NCBI GenBank assembly: GCA_008360955.1
Contig: LUCM01002320.1
Location: 263,709-327,708, forward strand
Direction of reading: 5' to 3'
Length of the DNA: 64,000 nt
Origin: Fasciolopsis buskii
Taxonomy: Eukaryota; Platyhelminthes; Trematoda; Plagiorchiida; Fasciolidae
The notes beneath the pieces are model-generated. The model saw only the letters and a list, made by a program, of their open reading frames with translations. It made no database searches and was not told where the DNA came from. Below are positions 11,711 through 24,271 of the stretch, one piece after another (positions within the stretch are counted from its first letter, which is position 1; each line of letters starts with the position of its first letter). A program made the translations under genes and the position numbers.

Positions 11711-13728
11711 CTTAATGGAATGCTGTCGCAGATAAACCTTGTTAACGTCGCAGACGTGTTTCACGTAGCCCAGCAGATCGTAACCAACAACTGTCGTTTT
11801 CACTTGTCTAACAGCTGGCATATCTACGTTAATATAATTTAAGTATGGAGTGAGTCAAAAAACTTTAATAACAATGATAGGTGAATGAAATTAATAAATC
11901 GCCCCTTCTGTTTTTGTTTCTAAAAGTGGCAGTACCGGTTATTAAACATGTGTCCCCACTGAAAGTCTTGGTGAAATTAATCACAATCTTCCTCTTTGTT
12001 AAAATGTGCACACCTCAGTGTGTGAATAAAATATGTTGGATATTTTAGCATGCGGTCTGTTTTAAAATAATCACGCAGAGACTGTGCTTCACTCCTCAGT
12101 GCAAATCATACGCCACAAGAATTACACGCGACCCGAAATCCACTGATAACTTCATGTGACCCGTGAGTCGGCCATTCGGCATTTTCCAACACTTTTTGAT
12201 TGATTGATATTCCCTATGTGTACATCGTGATGCTAAGTCCTTGGTTCCGGTCACCAAGTCAGGCTGCCACATAGGTGCAGTTTGCCGGCATTAAAGCGCG
12301 TTGATGGTTCTCTTCACCGAGCCCGGCTAGGTTCGTACAAAGTCCTTCGCCGTGTTACAGTGACCTTATCTAACTATCTTAGTGCGAGATAGTTATGCCG
12401 CATCTAGGTCTTGTCGATCAGTGGTACCAGTTTTCTCGTCAGGCCAGTCGCACAAAATGAATTCACAGCTATGTCGAGATATAAGTCTTATTTTATGCAG
12501 AAAATGAGAAGTATTTTGTCAAAGCATAATGGAACTATTAATGCAAGTCGGCCCACATGGGAGACATATTGCTGTTAGTTATTGACTAATTTATCAGCAC
12601 CTGATTTTGTGTTAGCCTGTTCTAACACCGGAAACCTGTGGCCAGATCTCCAAGCACTAAAGAAACTTTTGAGGTTTGTCCGAAAATTGATCATTCTAGT
12701 TCACGTGGCTCACGAACTCTATTCTATTTTGGGGCTGCAGCACAGCAGGTTGAACCTGTACGACTCCAAAATTCGCGGGAATGTCCTTAACATATATTGG
12801 TGTATATAGTTCTTGAACTCATTCCATTAATGTGCAGCAACGGTTGCGGCAAGCAAATCAGTAAAGAACTACCCTTTTAAATGAAGAATATAAGTTGATA
12901 AGGCAACATCTATGACACGGTGCGGGTACCACAGAGCAAGTGTTAATAAAAACAGCTGGTTGACGATGCATATCTAGGATCACTTTTGTGCAAATCACCC
13001 GCAGTGTGACTTCTTTTTCTTTACTAGAAATCAAAAAACATGGTCGTTTTTCACTATCGTTATCTAATTTATCCAGATTTCATAATTATTTCTCAGTCTT
13101 TGATTGATAGTACGAAGATTGACGCACGAATAAATAGAACTAAGGGTACGTCGATTCAGGTGATATCAAACTTCGTAGCAGAAATGAAATCAACTTGATC
13201 ACGCTGAAACAATTCGGAATATTGGTGTAAGCTATCTGGCGAACGTTGGTTACCACATACTGATGCAGCGATCTGTATCCATATATTTCTATAATACAAA
13301 GTCCCTCAAAAACCGTGTTTCATATGCCAACATCCAAAGGCACATGACCCTTTGAGTTGGACGAGTTGTTGCTTCTGATATGAAAGTGTATGTTACAACT
13401 AGAATACCTTTTAACTAAATGTCCTGGCCATTTCAGCTTACCAGAAATTTAAAAATTTTGTAAGACCAGGTTAGAAGTCACTCAGGAGTCCGGATTTGAA
13501 TGCCTCTTCACGAATTACATGAAAGAAGTTTAAGACTTGTTCTCCGTTTTTGGTAACTAGAAAAACTCTTTTTATTAAGTAAAAATGGCAGTAAATCGAT
13601 TGATGCAAATGGGTATTGCTTACAGAATGGCTGGAAATTGGAAACGGCCCTTAGGTGATTTCAGTTATGAGGCACAAGGACCAGTTAGTTTGTGATCTTA
13701 TGTCATTGACTGAACTTTGTCTTTTCTG
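11711..13728. other. unassigned stretch
   Basis: No gene recognised. The 12,160-12,380 patch is GC-richer than its surroundings but shows no open frame or match to other repeats here. Confidence 0.5.
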
Positions 13729-14019
13729 TTACTCCAACGGGTCACGCAGAAAATCCCATTCTGTTGGTGAAACCGCTTCAAATTTAGGCCGTGGAACTTG
13801 AAATGGACTTGATAAACCATGTTCGGGAAGCAACAGACAGTGAATGAAGCTGGGTTGCACATGTTTTACCAGTGTACGGTGTCCTTGATCAGTGACTTTA
13901 GTTGCACACGAAGTGGATTCACAGATTAATTTTGGACGTTCTTCTTCGCCTAATACATCGAATGTACGAAGTATGATTTGCCGATTCCCAAGGTCATTTA
14001 GAGTTACGTGAAGATCCCT
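13729..14019 (-). CDS. candidate exon (possibly terminal), unknown product
   Basis: The minus strand is open for 96 codons after the acceptor GTGGCATGCATTCCAG (pyrimidine-rich sequence lies further upstream) to a TAA at 13,729. It enters with one base. That fits the two bases (AG) left by the candidate exon at 16,116-16,351 and gives an Arg at the joint. The peptide begins DLHVTLNDLGNRQIILRTFD and ends in WDFLRDPLE. An internal CTG|GTAAAA donor could end it earlier. No family is recognised. Confidence 0.28.
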   Translation of the reverse strand, partial: RDLHVTLNDLGNRQIILRTFDVLGEEERPKLICESTSCATKVTDQGHRTLVKHVQPSFIHCLLLPEHGLSSPFQVPRPKFEAVSPTEWDFLRDPLE

Positions 14020-15214
14020 GGAATGCATGCCACATATACACGAAAATAGGTGAAAAATTATCCTTATCGTAATTTCTGGCAAGCGCAGGTTTGCTCACAA
14101 ATTGCACTTTACTAAGTAGTTAATTAATGTATTCTACATTACAGGTGCAAACATGTGCCCACACAAGATCGACCGTATTGGCTATATATGTGAAATAGAT
14201 AAACCATTTGAATGGAATTTTCGAACCTATTTTGGGGTTATTCCAAATGATCTTCACACTTCAGAAATAAGGCGAAAATTCATATGGGATGTCACCTGGG
14301 ATGGTTCTCCTGATCGCTGTGTACATTCAAGTAGTCACTTTGCCGTACGAGCTTATGCGGTTTGCTGACACTTGCCAGGGGAACAAGACTGAAATACTTG
14401 GACCTGAAAACTGCCAGGTTGTATGCCCCGTCGAAATGTCAACTTTCCCACCTGGGAGGCTTCCAGTGGCCGGGATCCTCTTTTTAAGAATATGGTGATT
14501 TTGTTTTACGCGAAGTGGGGAAAGTGGAGTTTGTATTGGCACAAACAACCATTATATAGTTTAGATTCTAGATTCACTGGTGAAACTGACCGGCCCTTGA
14601 AGGTCGGGTACATATTGGACCAAAAGACGCTCGAAGAATGACGATTGTTAAACTGCTCATCAAACGCATAAACCCATAACGACCCGTAATATTTTCTTTT
14701 CAAACGTTGTTCGATTCTACACGCAAATCATACCGTTTGTTTCAAACGTGCAAGCACAAGTACATTGTAGAGAGAAGTAGAGAACAGGAATGTTCGAAAT
14801 TATTAAACCTAATTTCTTACGTATCATATTCGTGTTTATTTTTTGCTTTTGGCTTAGAACACAACTGCTGGGATTTTAGGCCTGGAATTGATACGAAACG
14901 GGCTTTTGGGTTAGTATGGTAAACAAAAGTGACAAGTTCGTTCCGCTTTTGTGGTGTATTCAAATCAAACCTGTTGTCTATCAGAAGGTCTTTACGGCTT
15001 CCGGAAGTCAGCCAGTATGACGACTATAACATGGCGAACGGCTAATTCTATCCGAGCGCTCTTAGAGCGGATTAGGAATTCAGTGGACGTATAAGGTTAC
15101 CCAGATACGAGTTAAAGTCGTAGCACGTGAAATCCGATAAGCAGTCTAAACTGTTATGCGTTTCCTAGCTCCTCTAACGCAAGCAGAAATACTAAGCAAG
15201 CATACTGCAAAATA
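14020..15214. other. unassigned stretch with open frames on both strands
   Basis: A plus-strand frame at 14,145-14,368 follows a TTCTACATTACAG acceptor and includes KFIWDVTWDG, but its donor is unclear. Overlapping frames to 14,641 are open on both strands, so coding strand and frame cannot be chosen. No repeat recognised. Confidence 0.35.
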
Positions 15215-15228
15215 CTCTCTCTCTCTCT
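15215..15228. repeat. (CT)7 microsatellite
   Basis: Seven perfect CT units. Confidence 0.9.
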
Positions 15229-15499
15229 TCGCTAAACATTCGTAGAATTCCCGCGGGAAGGAAAACCCAGTGGTTGTTCGGATCGCCAGTTTTATTAGTC
15301 GAAATGAATATTTTTGAATTAGTTAGTTAGGGAGATTGTACGGTGAAGCTAGTTGATAAAATTATTTGTGCGTGCAGTAATTAAACCGTTTCTTCTAAAT
15401 TATTTATCATTAGAGAAGACCACTCTGCTCGATAATAAAATCCATGGAAGTACCATACACCTACCTGTCTTATCCTTGTTAAGATTCACCAAAAGTGCC

Positions 15500-15605
15500 C
15501 ATCCACGGCAAACGACCTGACACGCGAACCCCGGACGAACGATTGTGAATCGAACGCCTTAACGGTTGCACGACCGAGGAGGCTGCCATTCATCTTTTAC
15601 ACCTT
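15500..15605 (-). repeat. tRNA-like sequence, possible SINE head
   Basis: On the minus strand, CTCGGTCGTGCAACCGTTAA resembles a tRNA D-arm/A box. About 45 bases on, GGGGTTCGCGTGTC resembles a B box. The spacing suits a tRNA-derived promoter. It does not resemble the SINE at 3,450 and no second copy was found in the window, so it could be a decayed tRNA, a single SINE or chance. Confidence 0.3.
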
Positions 15606-16115
15606 TGCCTGGCCACGGGAAGCCGGCGCATAGGAGTCGGCTCCCACTGATGGATGACTTCTGTGCAGTTAGCTTAATTAGGACGAACATGACTTATGGA
15701 GCTTAGTTACTTCGTCTATGTTAGTCCTGGCAGAATATGTTTTCACGAAAGTGCGCATCGTGCGATATCAATCCTCGACTGGCCATTAAAGAAGGGACGG
15801 AAGAACTGGCAGCTATTTCATTGTGTTGGGAATCGTCAACGGGCATATGCACCAAGTCCATACGGAGACGGTAAACCGATTTGCCGAAAATTTCAGATTG
15901 TACTTTATTAAAGATTTTACAACTTTTCCCTCAGACGAGATTTGCTTTGGCCTACAGTATTGGTTTCAGTGAATTGCATCGCGTTAGTATTTCGGACTTC
16001 TGATTTTTTGTCACATTCGTGGAGATTTTGAAAAATGTTTATGAAGCCACATCAGGCAGAACAACTGCTTCTCGGAGAAATATTCCAAAATATACAGAGA
16101 GTTTCATACAAATAC

Positions 16116-16351
16116 CTTTGAGATGAGTTTACGTACAAGTCACCTGATGCAGTCCGGTACAACTTTACGTTGGCCTGCATAAACAAGCAATCATTGTGAG
16201 CCGTGACGACAAGCGGTAGTGAAATCCAAACATTTCGCGAAGCCAATCGGACGGAATGCATACCACCAGTCGGGATATTTCCAACCTTGTCTATAAACTC
16301 ACGAGCTGTAAATGCAACTCGATTGTGTGGCTCTTCCGTTGTGGCCTTTTG
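16116..16351 (-). CDS. candidate internal exon, unknown product
   Basis: This is 236 nt (78 codons + 2 bases) between an ACTCAG acceptor and a CAAAG|GTATTT donor. The frame is also open further upstream to an alternative TTCCAG acceptor at 16,396. The peptide includes AREFIDKVGNIPTGGMHSV and ends YVNSSQ. The two trailing bases match the entry phase of 13,729-14,019. No family is recognised. The acceptor's pyrimidine tract is poor. Confidence 0.28.
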
Positions 16352-17814
16352 CTGAGTTTGTTTTTGTAGCTTGGGTCGGAGCCAAATCAGTACCCACTGG
16401 AAATTTGTATCCTTTCTTTACTGCATCCGACCGAATTTCGTACAGTAACTAAGTCCAAATATTGCTAACTTATTTTATAACCTTAGAAATGAATGCGCAC
16501 ATGCCACCCGGACACCTTTTTTGCGGCTAACTTAGATGAAACGTTGTTGCTTTAACCTATCGACGGACGAGCTGTTTTTGTTTAGATTTTGGCAAAATAT
16601 ATTTGAGGCGACATCCTCATCATTCCGCAGAGGAATTAGCTGTGTTGCACTACAACTTTAAGTGTTCTTCGCATACAATATAAGGCTTCTTTGTTGTTCT
16701 TTAGCTTTGATCTCTTTTTGGATTATGCCCTCTGTGTCATCAACCAACAAGGTCTTTGGGACTATGAAACATGTATCATCTAGTATTAAGAGGACTCCGA
16801 ATAATTCGTGAAGAGATTGTCGAGATGAAACGTGAGCCGACTGTCGCCAGCACTGTGCCAATTCTGGTCGAAAACAGACGAGAAATATTTTGTTCCGGTA
16901 CCAAGACTTCCTTAACTCACTTTTCAAGCTACATGTGGATGTCGAAGAGAAGAATAGCAATGTCTTTAATCCTCGTTAAATAACAAAAGGCTTCAGTCCA
17001 ATCAGACATGGCAAAATTTGCTCATTCTAGATTACCAGGAAGGAAATCGTCTGGAAATCGAAAAAAATATCCGTCCAGACGCTCAGGCAGCATGTATTCT
17101 TAGAATGAAATATTTGGTGATTCATCCAAGGTTATTAACGCAAAGACGTGGTAGTCCATTTTTCAATCCAAGGTTGTGCCTTCGGGTCAAAAACAAAATG
17201 GGATTTTTTTCCAGATCTTGAAATTTTACGTTACCTGCCGCTTGATATGAATTATTGGTGGTGTTCAATGAATGCTACAGCAAGTGAAATTTTTGGGCTG
17301 CATCAGGGTCAGTGCTGAAATTCAAATCATTTGGGCGAGCCTCGTTAAAATGAACTTTTATTTTCCTAGAATTATGGCAAGAATAATACCAGTAGTTGAT
17401 TTTTGGTGCAATAGTTCAACGACAGAAGTGATATTGCTCGCGTAAATTTGAATCACTAGTTTCGGTTTAAAAATGTTTTATCTGAAACTTCGGGAAATTA
17501 AATATTTTGAACACAGAAAAACAAATCAATATTTGGATAAAACGTAGTTTTAAATTATCATAGAAATAGTTTGCTGAAAACTTATATTCTGTTTACAGTA
17601 GAAGGTTATACTAAATGAATCAATCTGTTAAGTAGGTAACTGATGGATGTGAGACGCTTCGGTGGCTAGATAAGTTAAAACATTTTGAAAACTCATCAGA
17701 AAGGTGAGCGTTCCAAATTTATCCACGAATTGGAATTTCCTGAGATTTCATTATGTCGTTAGATTTATTGTGCTGTCAATACGTTGTTTCGGTGATAGTG
17801 AAACTAGAGCTTAC
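16352..17814. other. unassigned stretch
   Basis: Both strands are open around 16,660-16,980 (100 codons minus, 70 codons plus) and the plus strand again at 17,018-17,221. The frames conflict and none matches a known family. No repeat recognised. Confidence 0.35.
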
Positions 17815-17866
17815 CGTCCTCGAGTATCAGCAAGAGAAACTTCACTTTCCCCTGTCAAAAATAGCT
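17815..17866 (-). CDS. candidate short exon (weak)
   Basis: This is 52 nt between acceptor CATTGTTCCTTCAAG and donor GACG|GTAAGC. It enters and leaves with two bases, which fits the one base left by the candidate exon at 18,218-18,300. The peptide is LFLTGESEVSLADTRG. A segment this short with fair splice sites can easily be chance. Confidence 0.15.
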
Positions 17867-18217
17867 CTTGAAGGAACAATGACAGTAACCACAAACAATC
17901 TCCTTAATAACACATTCGAATCGTGAGATATGGAAATGCCTATCGAGTTTTGAGAGTACTAGTTTTCACTTAATTCGAACACAAAACGGTTTAAATTATT
18001 GGATATTAAACAGACCATTGTGGCGATACGGCTTAAGAAGAAATATTAAGAGAGAAGTGGTGGCATAACTGTTTCAAACACTCTCCTCTCATTAAAGCAT
18101 TATTGATTTTAGCTTGGTCTGTTTGACGTGCCTGGTTCGAAGAACTAAATTTTGGCACAGTGACTGGTTGTTCGGTTGATCCAGGTTTGGACCAGACACC
18201 AGATTAAGGTCACTCAC

Positions 18218-18300
18218 TGTGATCACGAACACGCAACAAGGAAGCTAATGGTTTGTTGTTTTCACACGGCACGTTCGAACAGGCAGAGAATTCAGGTGCT
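18218..18300 (-). CDS. candidate internal exon paired with 18,368-18,533
   Basis: This is 83 nt (1 + 27 codons + 1) after a GGAACAG acceptor and before an ACA|GTGAGT donor. It takes one base, completing the AG left by 18,368-18,533 across a 67-nt putative intron. The peptide includes SACSNVPCENNKP with two cysteines. Short introns like this occur in several animal groups. The acceptor is weak. Confidence 0.22.
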
Positions 18301-18367
18301 CTGTTCCAACCCAAATCCGATATTCGTATAGCGCAAGAAAGATGGGGACAACCGCACTGACATTTAC

Positions 18368-18533
18368 CTAAATGTACGCCTATGAGGACTGTCACATTGA
18401 TTGTTCCCAATAGCTAGTTCGATCATTCCATTCCCCTCGCGTGCGTACGCATTCTCCCGTACACTGATGAGGACAAGCTCACGCGGATAGTGAAATTCGG
18501 ACAAACAATCACACGTGCTACTCTCATAAGTCC
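18368..18533 (-). CDS. candidate internal exon, unknown product
   Basis: This is 166 nt (2 + 54 codons + 2). The acceptor is strong and pyrimidine-rich (CGAATTGTTTGCAG), the donor is TTTAG|GTAAAT, and the frame stops exactly at the donor (TAA). It is GC-richer than the flanks. The peptide includes CDCLSEFHYPRELVLISV and a downstream Cys, so an extracellular cysteine-containing domain is possible but unproven. No family is recognised. Confidence 0.3.
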
Positions 18534-20446
18534 CTGCAAACAATTCGAATGAGGCGACTGAGAAAAGGAGCATTTTCGTCGCTTCAAATTCAGATCGGTT
18601 GGAGAATACATTCAAACCCAAAAGACTGAACGGGACGTGAGTTTGACTGATTCTTATCGAACCAGAAGTCAGCATTGAAAGTTAATTCAGGAATCGTTTT
18701 TGCAAAGACCGAACGTGCATTTGAGCGAAACATATTATTCGACTTTTTCAATTATTGATCCGTTTTTTCTTTTCCCTTGTCGACGGGATTGCATTTCCCC
18801 ATAATCGATTGTCCATGCCCGGGAATTTGGGAAAGGTGGTTTTTTTCACTAAAAGTTTTCGATTGTACGAAAGGAAACCAAGTTATGGAATTTACAGATA
18901 TCCCTCTCACTTTTGATTCCCAAAACGATGAACGAGCGGTTCGAATTGTGATAAAATCATGAAAATGTATGGTGGTTTTTCAGTCAGGATACAGAGTTGT
19001 AAGTTTGCCGAAATCCCGGTTACCTTAACAAGGCTAATCGGAAAGATTTAACTGGGAACGATTTCTAGCCGACCCCGACGGATTTTACGTGTTACCGTGG
19101 TTTCTAAAAGTGGCTTGGGTTTTGATACTCTCTAGATAACTGTACAATAAATTTATGTCATCAAGGGCAAGGCAACTTCGGCCGCCTTTCTGAGTGCGAT
19201 GCAGTTGATATTTGCAAAGTTACTGATTTGTTTGCCGGATCTTGATATTTTTTATTTCGAAGCGCACGTGGTTTCGATTAACTGTTTATGGAATTAGTTT
19301 TGTCAGATTTTTCAAATTTTTACAACTTTTGATTAACTGAGATACCCTCTTTGTCGATCTGACAGTCACTGATTTTCGTTGCTGAATATTGTTAACAGTT
19401 CTGGAAATAAGATCATGATACTAGCAACTGGGCTATATCGCTGGAGGGCTACGGAGAAAAAGTAAGAGTCGAAATCCAATAACAAGTTGCCAAGGTACCT
19501 AGTTGAATTTCTCCGAAATTCACGCAGACTACTACGTGTTCTTATCCGCTTGGAGAAAACTTTATTAGATCTAACTCACTACCCACCAATTCTAGTTCAC
19601 TCTAACATGGCCACTCTCCACTTCGGATCTCGCATTTTATCTCTGTTTCAACAATTACCGTATATATTGATAAATTTAACTTCGTCATACATACCAGATA
19701 CCACCCTTCTGAGAAAACCGTAGTAGTTTATGATATTAACAAAATTCTATGGATCACTGAAAACATAAACCTGACTAAACCTGATCATGAGAAACAAATG
19801 TTTTGACCGATTTTTGCGTCACACTATTGTTCATTGAAGATCCTTTAAGAATATTACACCTGGCAGCAGGTTTTCGTCGCAAATAGAATTCAGTCCAGAT
19901 TTTGATTGTAAACTAAATTTCGTCTGCAACAGCCATACAGTCTGGTGCAGTGTCTGTTAAGACAATGATCTTCGAAGAGGTTGTTTGACACATTTGAAAT
20001 TTACAAAGGCAGAAAAACAGCATGAGCCAAAACCCAATAATAGCATCATCTGGTAAAAACAACAATTTCAAATCAATATGGTGGTCTTTGGGCTAGGTGC
20101 TACACTATGTAACGCAGACGGGTTAGGGCTCCTCCGAGAATGTCTCGAAGTGAAGAATGAAAAAGCATAAATTAACCCCACAGTGGAAGCCAATTAAATA
20201 TTTCAACCAGCACCACTGATTATAAAATCAAAATGGCGGCCTAAAGTCAATCCTTTCAACTGTTTTATAGGAAGCTATGTATACTGCTCTAGGTCACCGC
20301 TTTGAAATAATTTGTATCCTGATTTTAATCAATATCACCTTGATGTCTAGGAAGGTCAATTAATAACGCCCGGCAGATGATGCATTCTTTAGCAGAAAAA
20401 CGGTAAATAAATGACGGGAGAGACGCCCTTCCGCAATCCACTTCAC
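18534..20446. other. unassigned stretch
   Basis: No repeat or known gene recognised. A plus-strand frame at 19,487-19,723 and short acceptor/donor pairs on the minus strand near 19,010 and 19,500 are not convincing. Confidence 0.45.
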
Positions 20447-20646
20447 CTGCACAACGGTTAATAAAGAATATAGAAGGGCGAAGTGCTTGGTGAGGGTTCC
20501 ATTTGCTCGAACGGTCAGACTGATTTCATTGAAATGCTGTAACCGGTGCTGATAGAGCGTTTTAAGTCTTAGATCGCGGGTGCACATCCGCTCAGTTTCG
20601 GTAAACTCCCGCGTTTGGCAACCGCCTGTTGATGGCGTCCCCCTTC
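20447..20646 (-). CDS. candidate internal exon, unknown product
   Basis: This is 200 nt (2 + 66 codons) with a long pyrimidine tract before the acceptor (TTCTTTCACCTC then ATTCAG) and a GTGCAG|GTGAAG donor. An in-frame TGA lies just upstream of the acceptor, so this AG is the only usable one. The patch is clearly GC-richer than its flanks. The peptide includes RDLRLKTLYQHRLQHFNEIS. No family is recognised; a fragment of an old mobile element is an alternative. Confidence 0.3.
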
Positions 20647-21192
20647 CTGAATTTCATCAATAAAAGAGGTGAAAGAAAATATACAGATAAAAAGAAAGCG
20701 ACTCAGTAGGAAATGCTCCATCCACTATCATGGTTGCACTTTGAAGATCAACTTTTGCCCACAGTGCCCTTTTGAGTGATTTCGTTAGTGTTTCACTGTC
20801 TGTTCCTCGAATCATGTCTGCACTTTCACAGAACTAGCTTCAGTTTTTTTCAATCACCTTAGCTAACTGCTGATTTCCAGAACTGGAGGAATTAATGTAA
20901 TTTTTGATTAGTTATTTTGTAACACCAATGGAATAATTCATTACAAAACAGTCTTCTCCTTGTCAGAAACCATGAGCACTGCACATATACCATATCCGAG
21001 CTCGAACGTGAGTTTGCGAACCAACGATTTTGAGCCGAACGGCTCAACCAGTAACCCAAGCGAGCCGGCTCTCGATGACTTATGCAACGTCTTCTTCACA
21101 AGGTATGATGCCCTTATCCGTTACTAAAGCTTTTCAAGTCACAGAATTGGGATCAGCAGATGAACAGCGTCTAAGCAATGTACCGCTTCCCT

Positions 21193-21453
21193 TTAGGATG
21201 CGAATTCGTTGCGAACAATGTTAGATTTCAGTAGCTTGCAATTTATTGTGGTTTTCAACTTCCCCCACATGATGTTCCATAGCACGCTGACAGTCAACTT
21301 GGTCGCTTTAACCATTGCGTTGTTCCATTCATAATCGTTTGTCCTTGGTTTGCTTCCAAGTTTGGGTGTGGTGTGCGTAGGGCGTTGGTAACTTCTGACA
21401 GGCCGATTCAAACGGACTAAATCATTTCCCGAACTGCGTTCAAATCTTGGTCT
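21193..21453 (-). CDS. candidate exon, unknown product (weak)
   Basis: The minus strand is open for 86 codons after a CACAAATCAGTTTCAG acceptor, to a TAA at 21,193. The first part is basic and polar (includes RPVRSYQRPTHTTPKLG). No convincing donor was found, and an overlapping plus-strand frame (21,030-21,224) is also open. Confidence 0.2.
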   Translation of the reverse strand, partial: RPRFERSSGNDLVRLNRPVRSYQRPTHTTPKLGSKPRTNDYEWNNAMVKATKLTVSVLWNIMWGKLKTTINCKLLKSNIVRNEFAS

Positions 21454-23375
21454 CTGAAACTGATTTGTGTGTGAGGGTATAATGAATCTAATTAAGCGAA
21501 GGTGTGTTTACAAATCATTTGTCACGTAAGTGCATATAGTGTAGTAAAATAGTTACCTAAATATTATTTCCGATTCCTCTGGAACTGACCATTTTACAGT
21601 ATATGAACGTCTAGTGTTAGCCAGTTTGTTTAATAGAATGTGCAGCAAATTACTTGGCTTCTTAGGGTTCATTGTCCGGGCTGTTTAAGTTTGAAATTTC
21701 GTTGATATTGTCGTCATACAGCAGCAGTTGACAGTGTGAACTAAATTCCATCGACCAAACGGTAAGAACCAATATGTAATAAAATCATGCAAATCCGGAG
21801 GGCTGCTTTCCGATGAATAGATGATGTGCGAATAATACGCGGTGTTATGAATCACGTACTCTTGTGGGTTGACTTCGAATCTTCCAGAATAACGCGTAAG
21901 ATTTGCAGGTCAGTCTGATATTGATCAGATCATATCAATTCAGCCTAAGATCTAGTGCCTAAAATTGCTGCCGAATGGATGATCATAGGTTAATCTTAAG
22001 GGGCTTCAAGCAATGGAGCTAATATATTGTGAAACTTAAGCTCGGCGCAATCGAACGCCTCCAGCCGATCGTTTATTGTTTCGGCCATTCAGAATCACTA
22101 ATTCATTTTCACTCATTGGATTAGCACTCCTTCAACGTTGTATTGGGTCCAAAGAACAATAACGAATGCAGACAAAAGAATTATGGTTTATCACTACCAT
22201 TCCGGTGTCCTGGAGAGTTTCCTGCTTACTTCGTAACACCCGGGAATTGTCACAGTCTGCACGATTGAGGGTAGAAATTCACACTGACTGCTACGTCAAT
22301 CACATGATCCGGTCTATCAGTATTATACAATTTACATTAAAGTTTCAATCGGTGGTTCCTGTGCGATAATTTACCAATTCGCGTAAAGACGCACAACGCA
22401 TTTGTTCAAGTTGTTTTCACTAAAAACGTTCTCGTTAGTTTTTCAGTTCGCATTAATCCTGCTTAGCGCGACAATATCGTCGTACTCATGAAATTATGGT
22501 TATCAGGTCCAAAATCGCTTGTTCAGCCTGCTACTCTTTATGAATATATTATTTTCGATACCCACGTGGTTCTCGTGTGATTTGTGTATTGATTCGGTAC
22601 ACTGAACTCGCAAGAATATTCGTAGGCTGTTGTGCTTTTTGAGAACGGGAATAAACAAGGAGGTTGCATGTCATGCTAACTTAGCTGGTTTTTTCATTTC
22701 CATTCAATTATTGGATTGATTTAAATATTTCAACAATATCTGCAACTAGTTCTTCACATTCTGCTGACTGCTTTCGTAGCCATTAATAAACCATTTATTG
22801 AACCGTGCACGCAATCTTTATCCGTCGGCGATAAGCGCGTCTTCAAGATCTACCATTCTGGCTAAGAACAAAACTTATACGGGACCTAGGGATTACTATA
22901 TTACGAGTGATTAGTAGATTCTACTTAAAATGACGCCAGCATTACTCTTACCAATTAAATTATTATTCGAAAGCGCATAAGAACACTGTTCTGTAGGACT
23001 GTGGCAGTCCAATTAAAACAGTCCATTAGTTTTTACTTCCAACGGTTTAACTTCTTATAAACTGATCTGATTCTCTTTGACCTTGCCTGCGATCTCACTC
23101 GTTTTATTGTGCTATCCAGCTTTTGTTTCCCTGCGTATAACATCGAAACTAAGTCTGCCTATACCTTGCAACAAAAGAATCACATTCTGCGCCAGAATTA
23201 TGGGTTAACACAGAGGAAACATGTCATTATTTTTCATGATGTACTTAACGCGTAAATCTGGTGGAAGGATTATGCACTATAGCCGCTATTGCCCAATACC
23301 GAAGGAAGGGAAACCAGTAATTATGACCCGAAACGTGGAAGTGTTGTATAGCCTCATTTGTTTTTAATAAATCAG
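21454..23375. other. unassigned stretch
   Basis: No gene, repeat or RNA recognised. Confidence 0.55.
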
Positions 23376-23495
23376 GTGCGGTGACCATCTGCTGTCTACC
23401 ACGAAAGTGACTAGGGGTTCAGGGTTCAAAATCATGATCAGTTTGGGAGGACAGACGTTTAAAACATTTGGCCACCACCGATTTGGATGCACCAT
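23376..23495 (-). mobile_element. possible decayed SINE, copy 4
   Basis: The plus-strand block AAGTGACTAGGG, GGGTTCAAAATC, GACGTTTA and TTGGCCACCACCGAT follows the same order and spacing as the head of the SINE copies at 3,450, 11,520 and 56,755. The tail cannot be traced. Similarity is partial, so this may be chance. Confidence 0.3.
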
Positions 23496-24238
23496 TGTGC
23501 ACCCGTATGATGAATCATTTTTCGGACGTATACCGAGGTAAAGTGAGATTTCCAGTCAGGTAGCAGTTCCCACTATGCTTCATGTAAATGTGGATTCGTA
23601 TGATCACAGCGACTAATTACGTAGACCTAACCATTTAAAAACTGTTCATCCATTTACCTCCATAAGATAAATTCTATTACTTGAGCCTATCTTTCACACA
23701 GACTTATTTCACGCAATTGAGTAAGGAATAGTGAATGGTCAAACATTTTATTTCACTCAATTTTTTTATTGACTTGCATGCTAGACATAGTGAACACTGG
23801 TTCTACCTTCCCGTGCCCCGTTCTCTGCTTCACCCAAGAAGTGCAAGAAGGCACGTGAAAACGAACAGATAATGTGGCAAGATGGAACCAAAATACTCAG
23901 CGAATTCAGTTAAATGAGGTGTCTCATTTCTCCTTGTTGGACCTGAAAGGCCAATGAACCAGCTGGCCGGAGTTAGCGAACCGTGAACAGCGAAGATCGT
24001 GTTGTCATTTCTGGTCTAATCAGACGATTCCAAAAATGTGCGTTGATACGGTCAAATTATATCCCATGTTTTGGTTACGGTGATTTTCTCTTCTTCCTCC
24101 AACGTAGGCTCATTTCTAGTCCACTTTTTATATTCATCCGTTCGAAAACAACGTGTGACTCTGGGTAAATGAGAATGGTCACTTGGGTACCTCCCACCGC
24201 TGTCTAACCCTTACAAAAGTGATGATGGCGTTGATATC
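23496..24238. other. unassigned stretch
   Basis: No gene or shared repeat recognised. Confidence 0.55.
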
Positions 24239-24239
24239 G

Positions 24240-24271
<32 letters not shown>
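24239..24271. repeat. (GTT)11 microsatellite
   Basis: Eleven perfect GTT units. Confidence 0.97.

Noticed and set aside
11522..11821. 99-codon minus-strand frame
   Set aside because: It is read-through of SINE copy 2; a similar frame crosses SINE copy 3.
17018..17221. Plus-strand open segment with acceptor and donor
   Set aside because: It looks as protein-like as several minus-strand candidates and shows how easily such segments arise by chance; phase and neighbours give no support.
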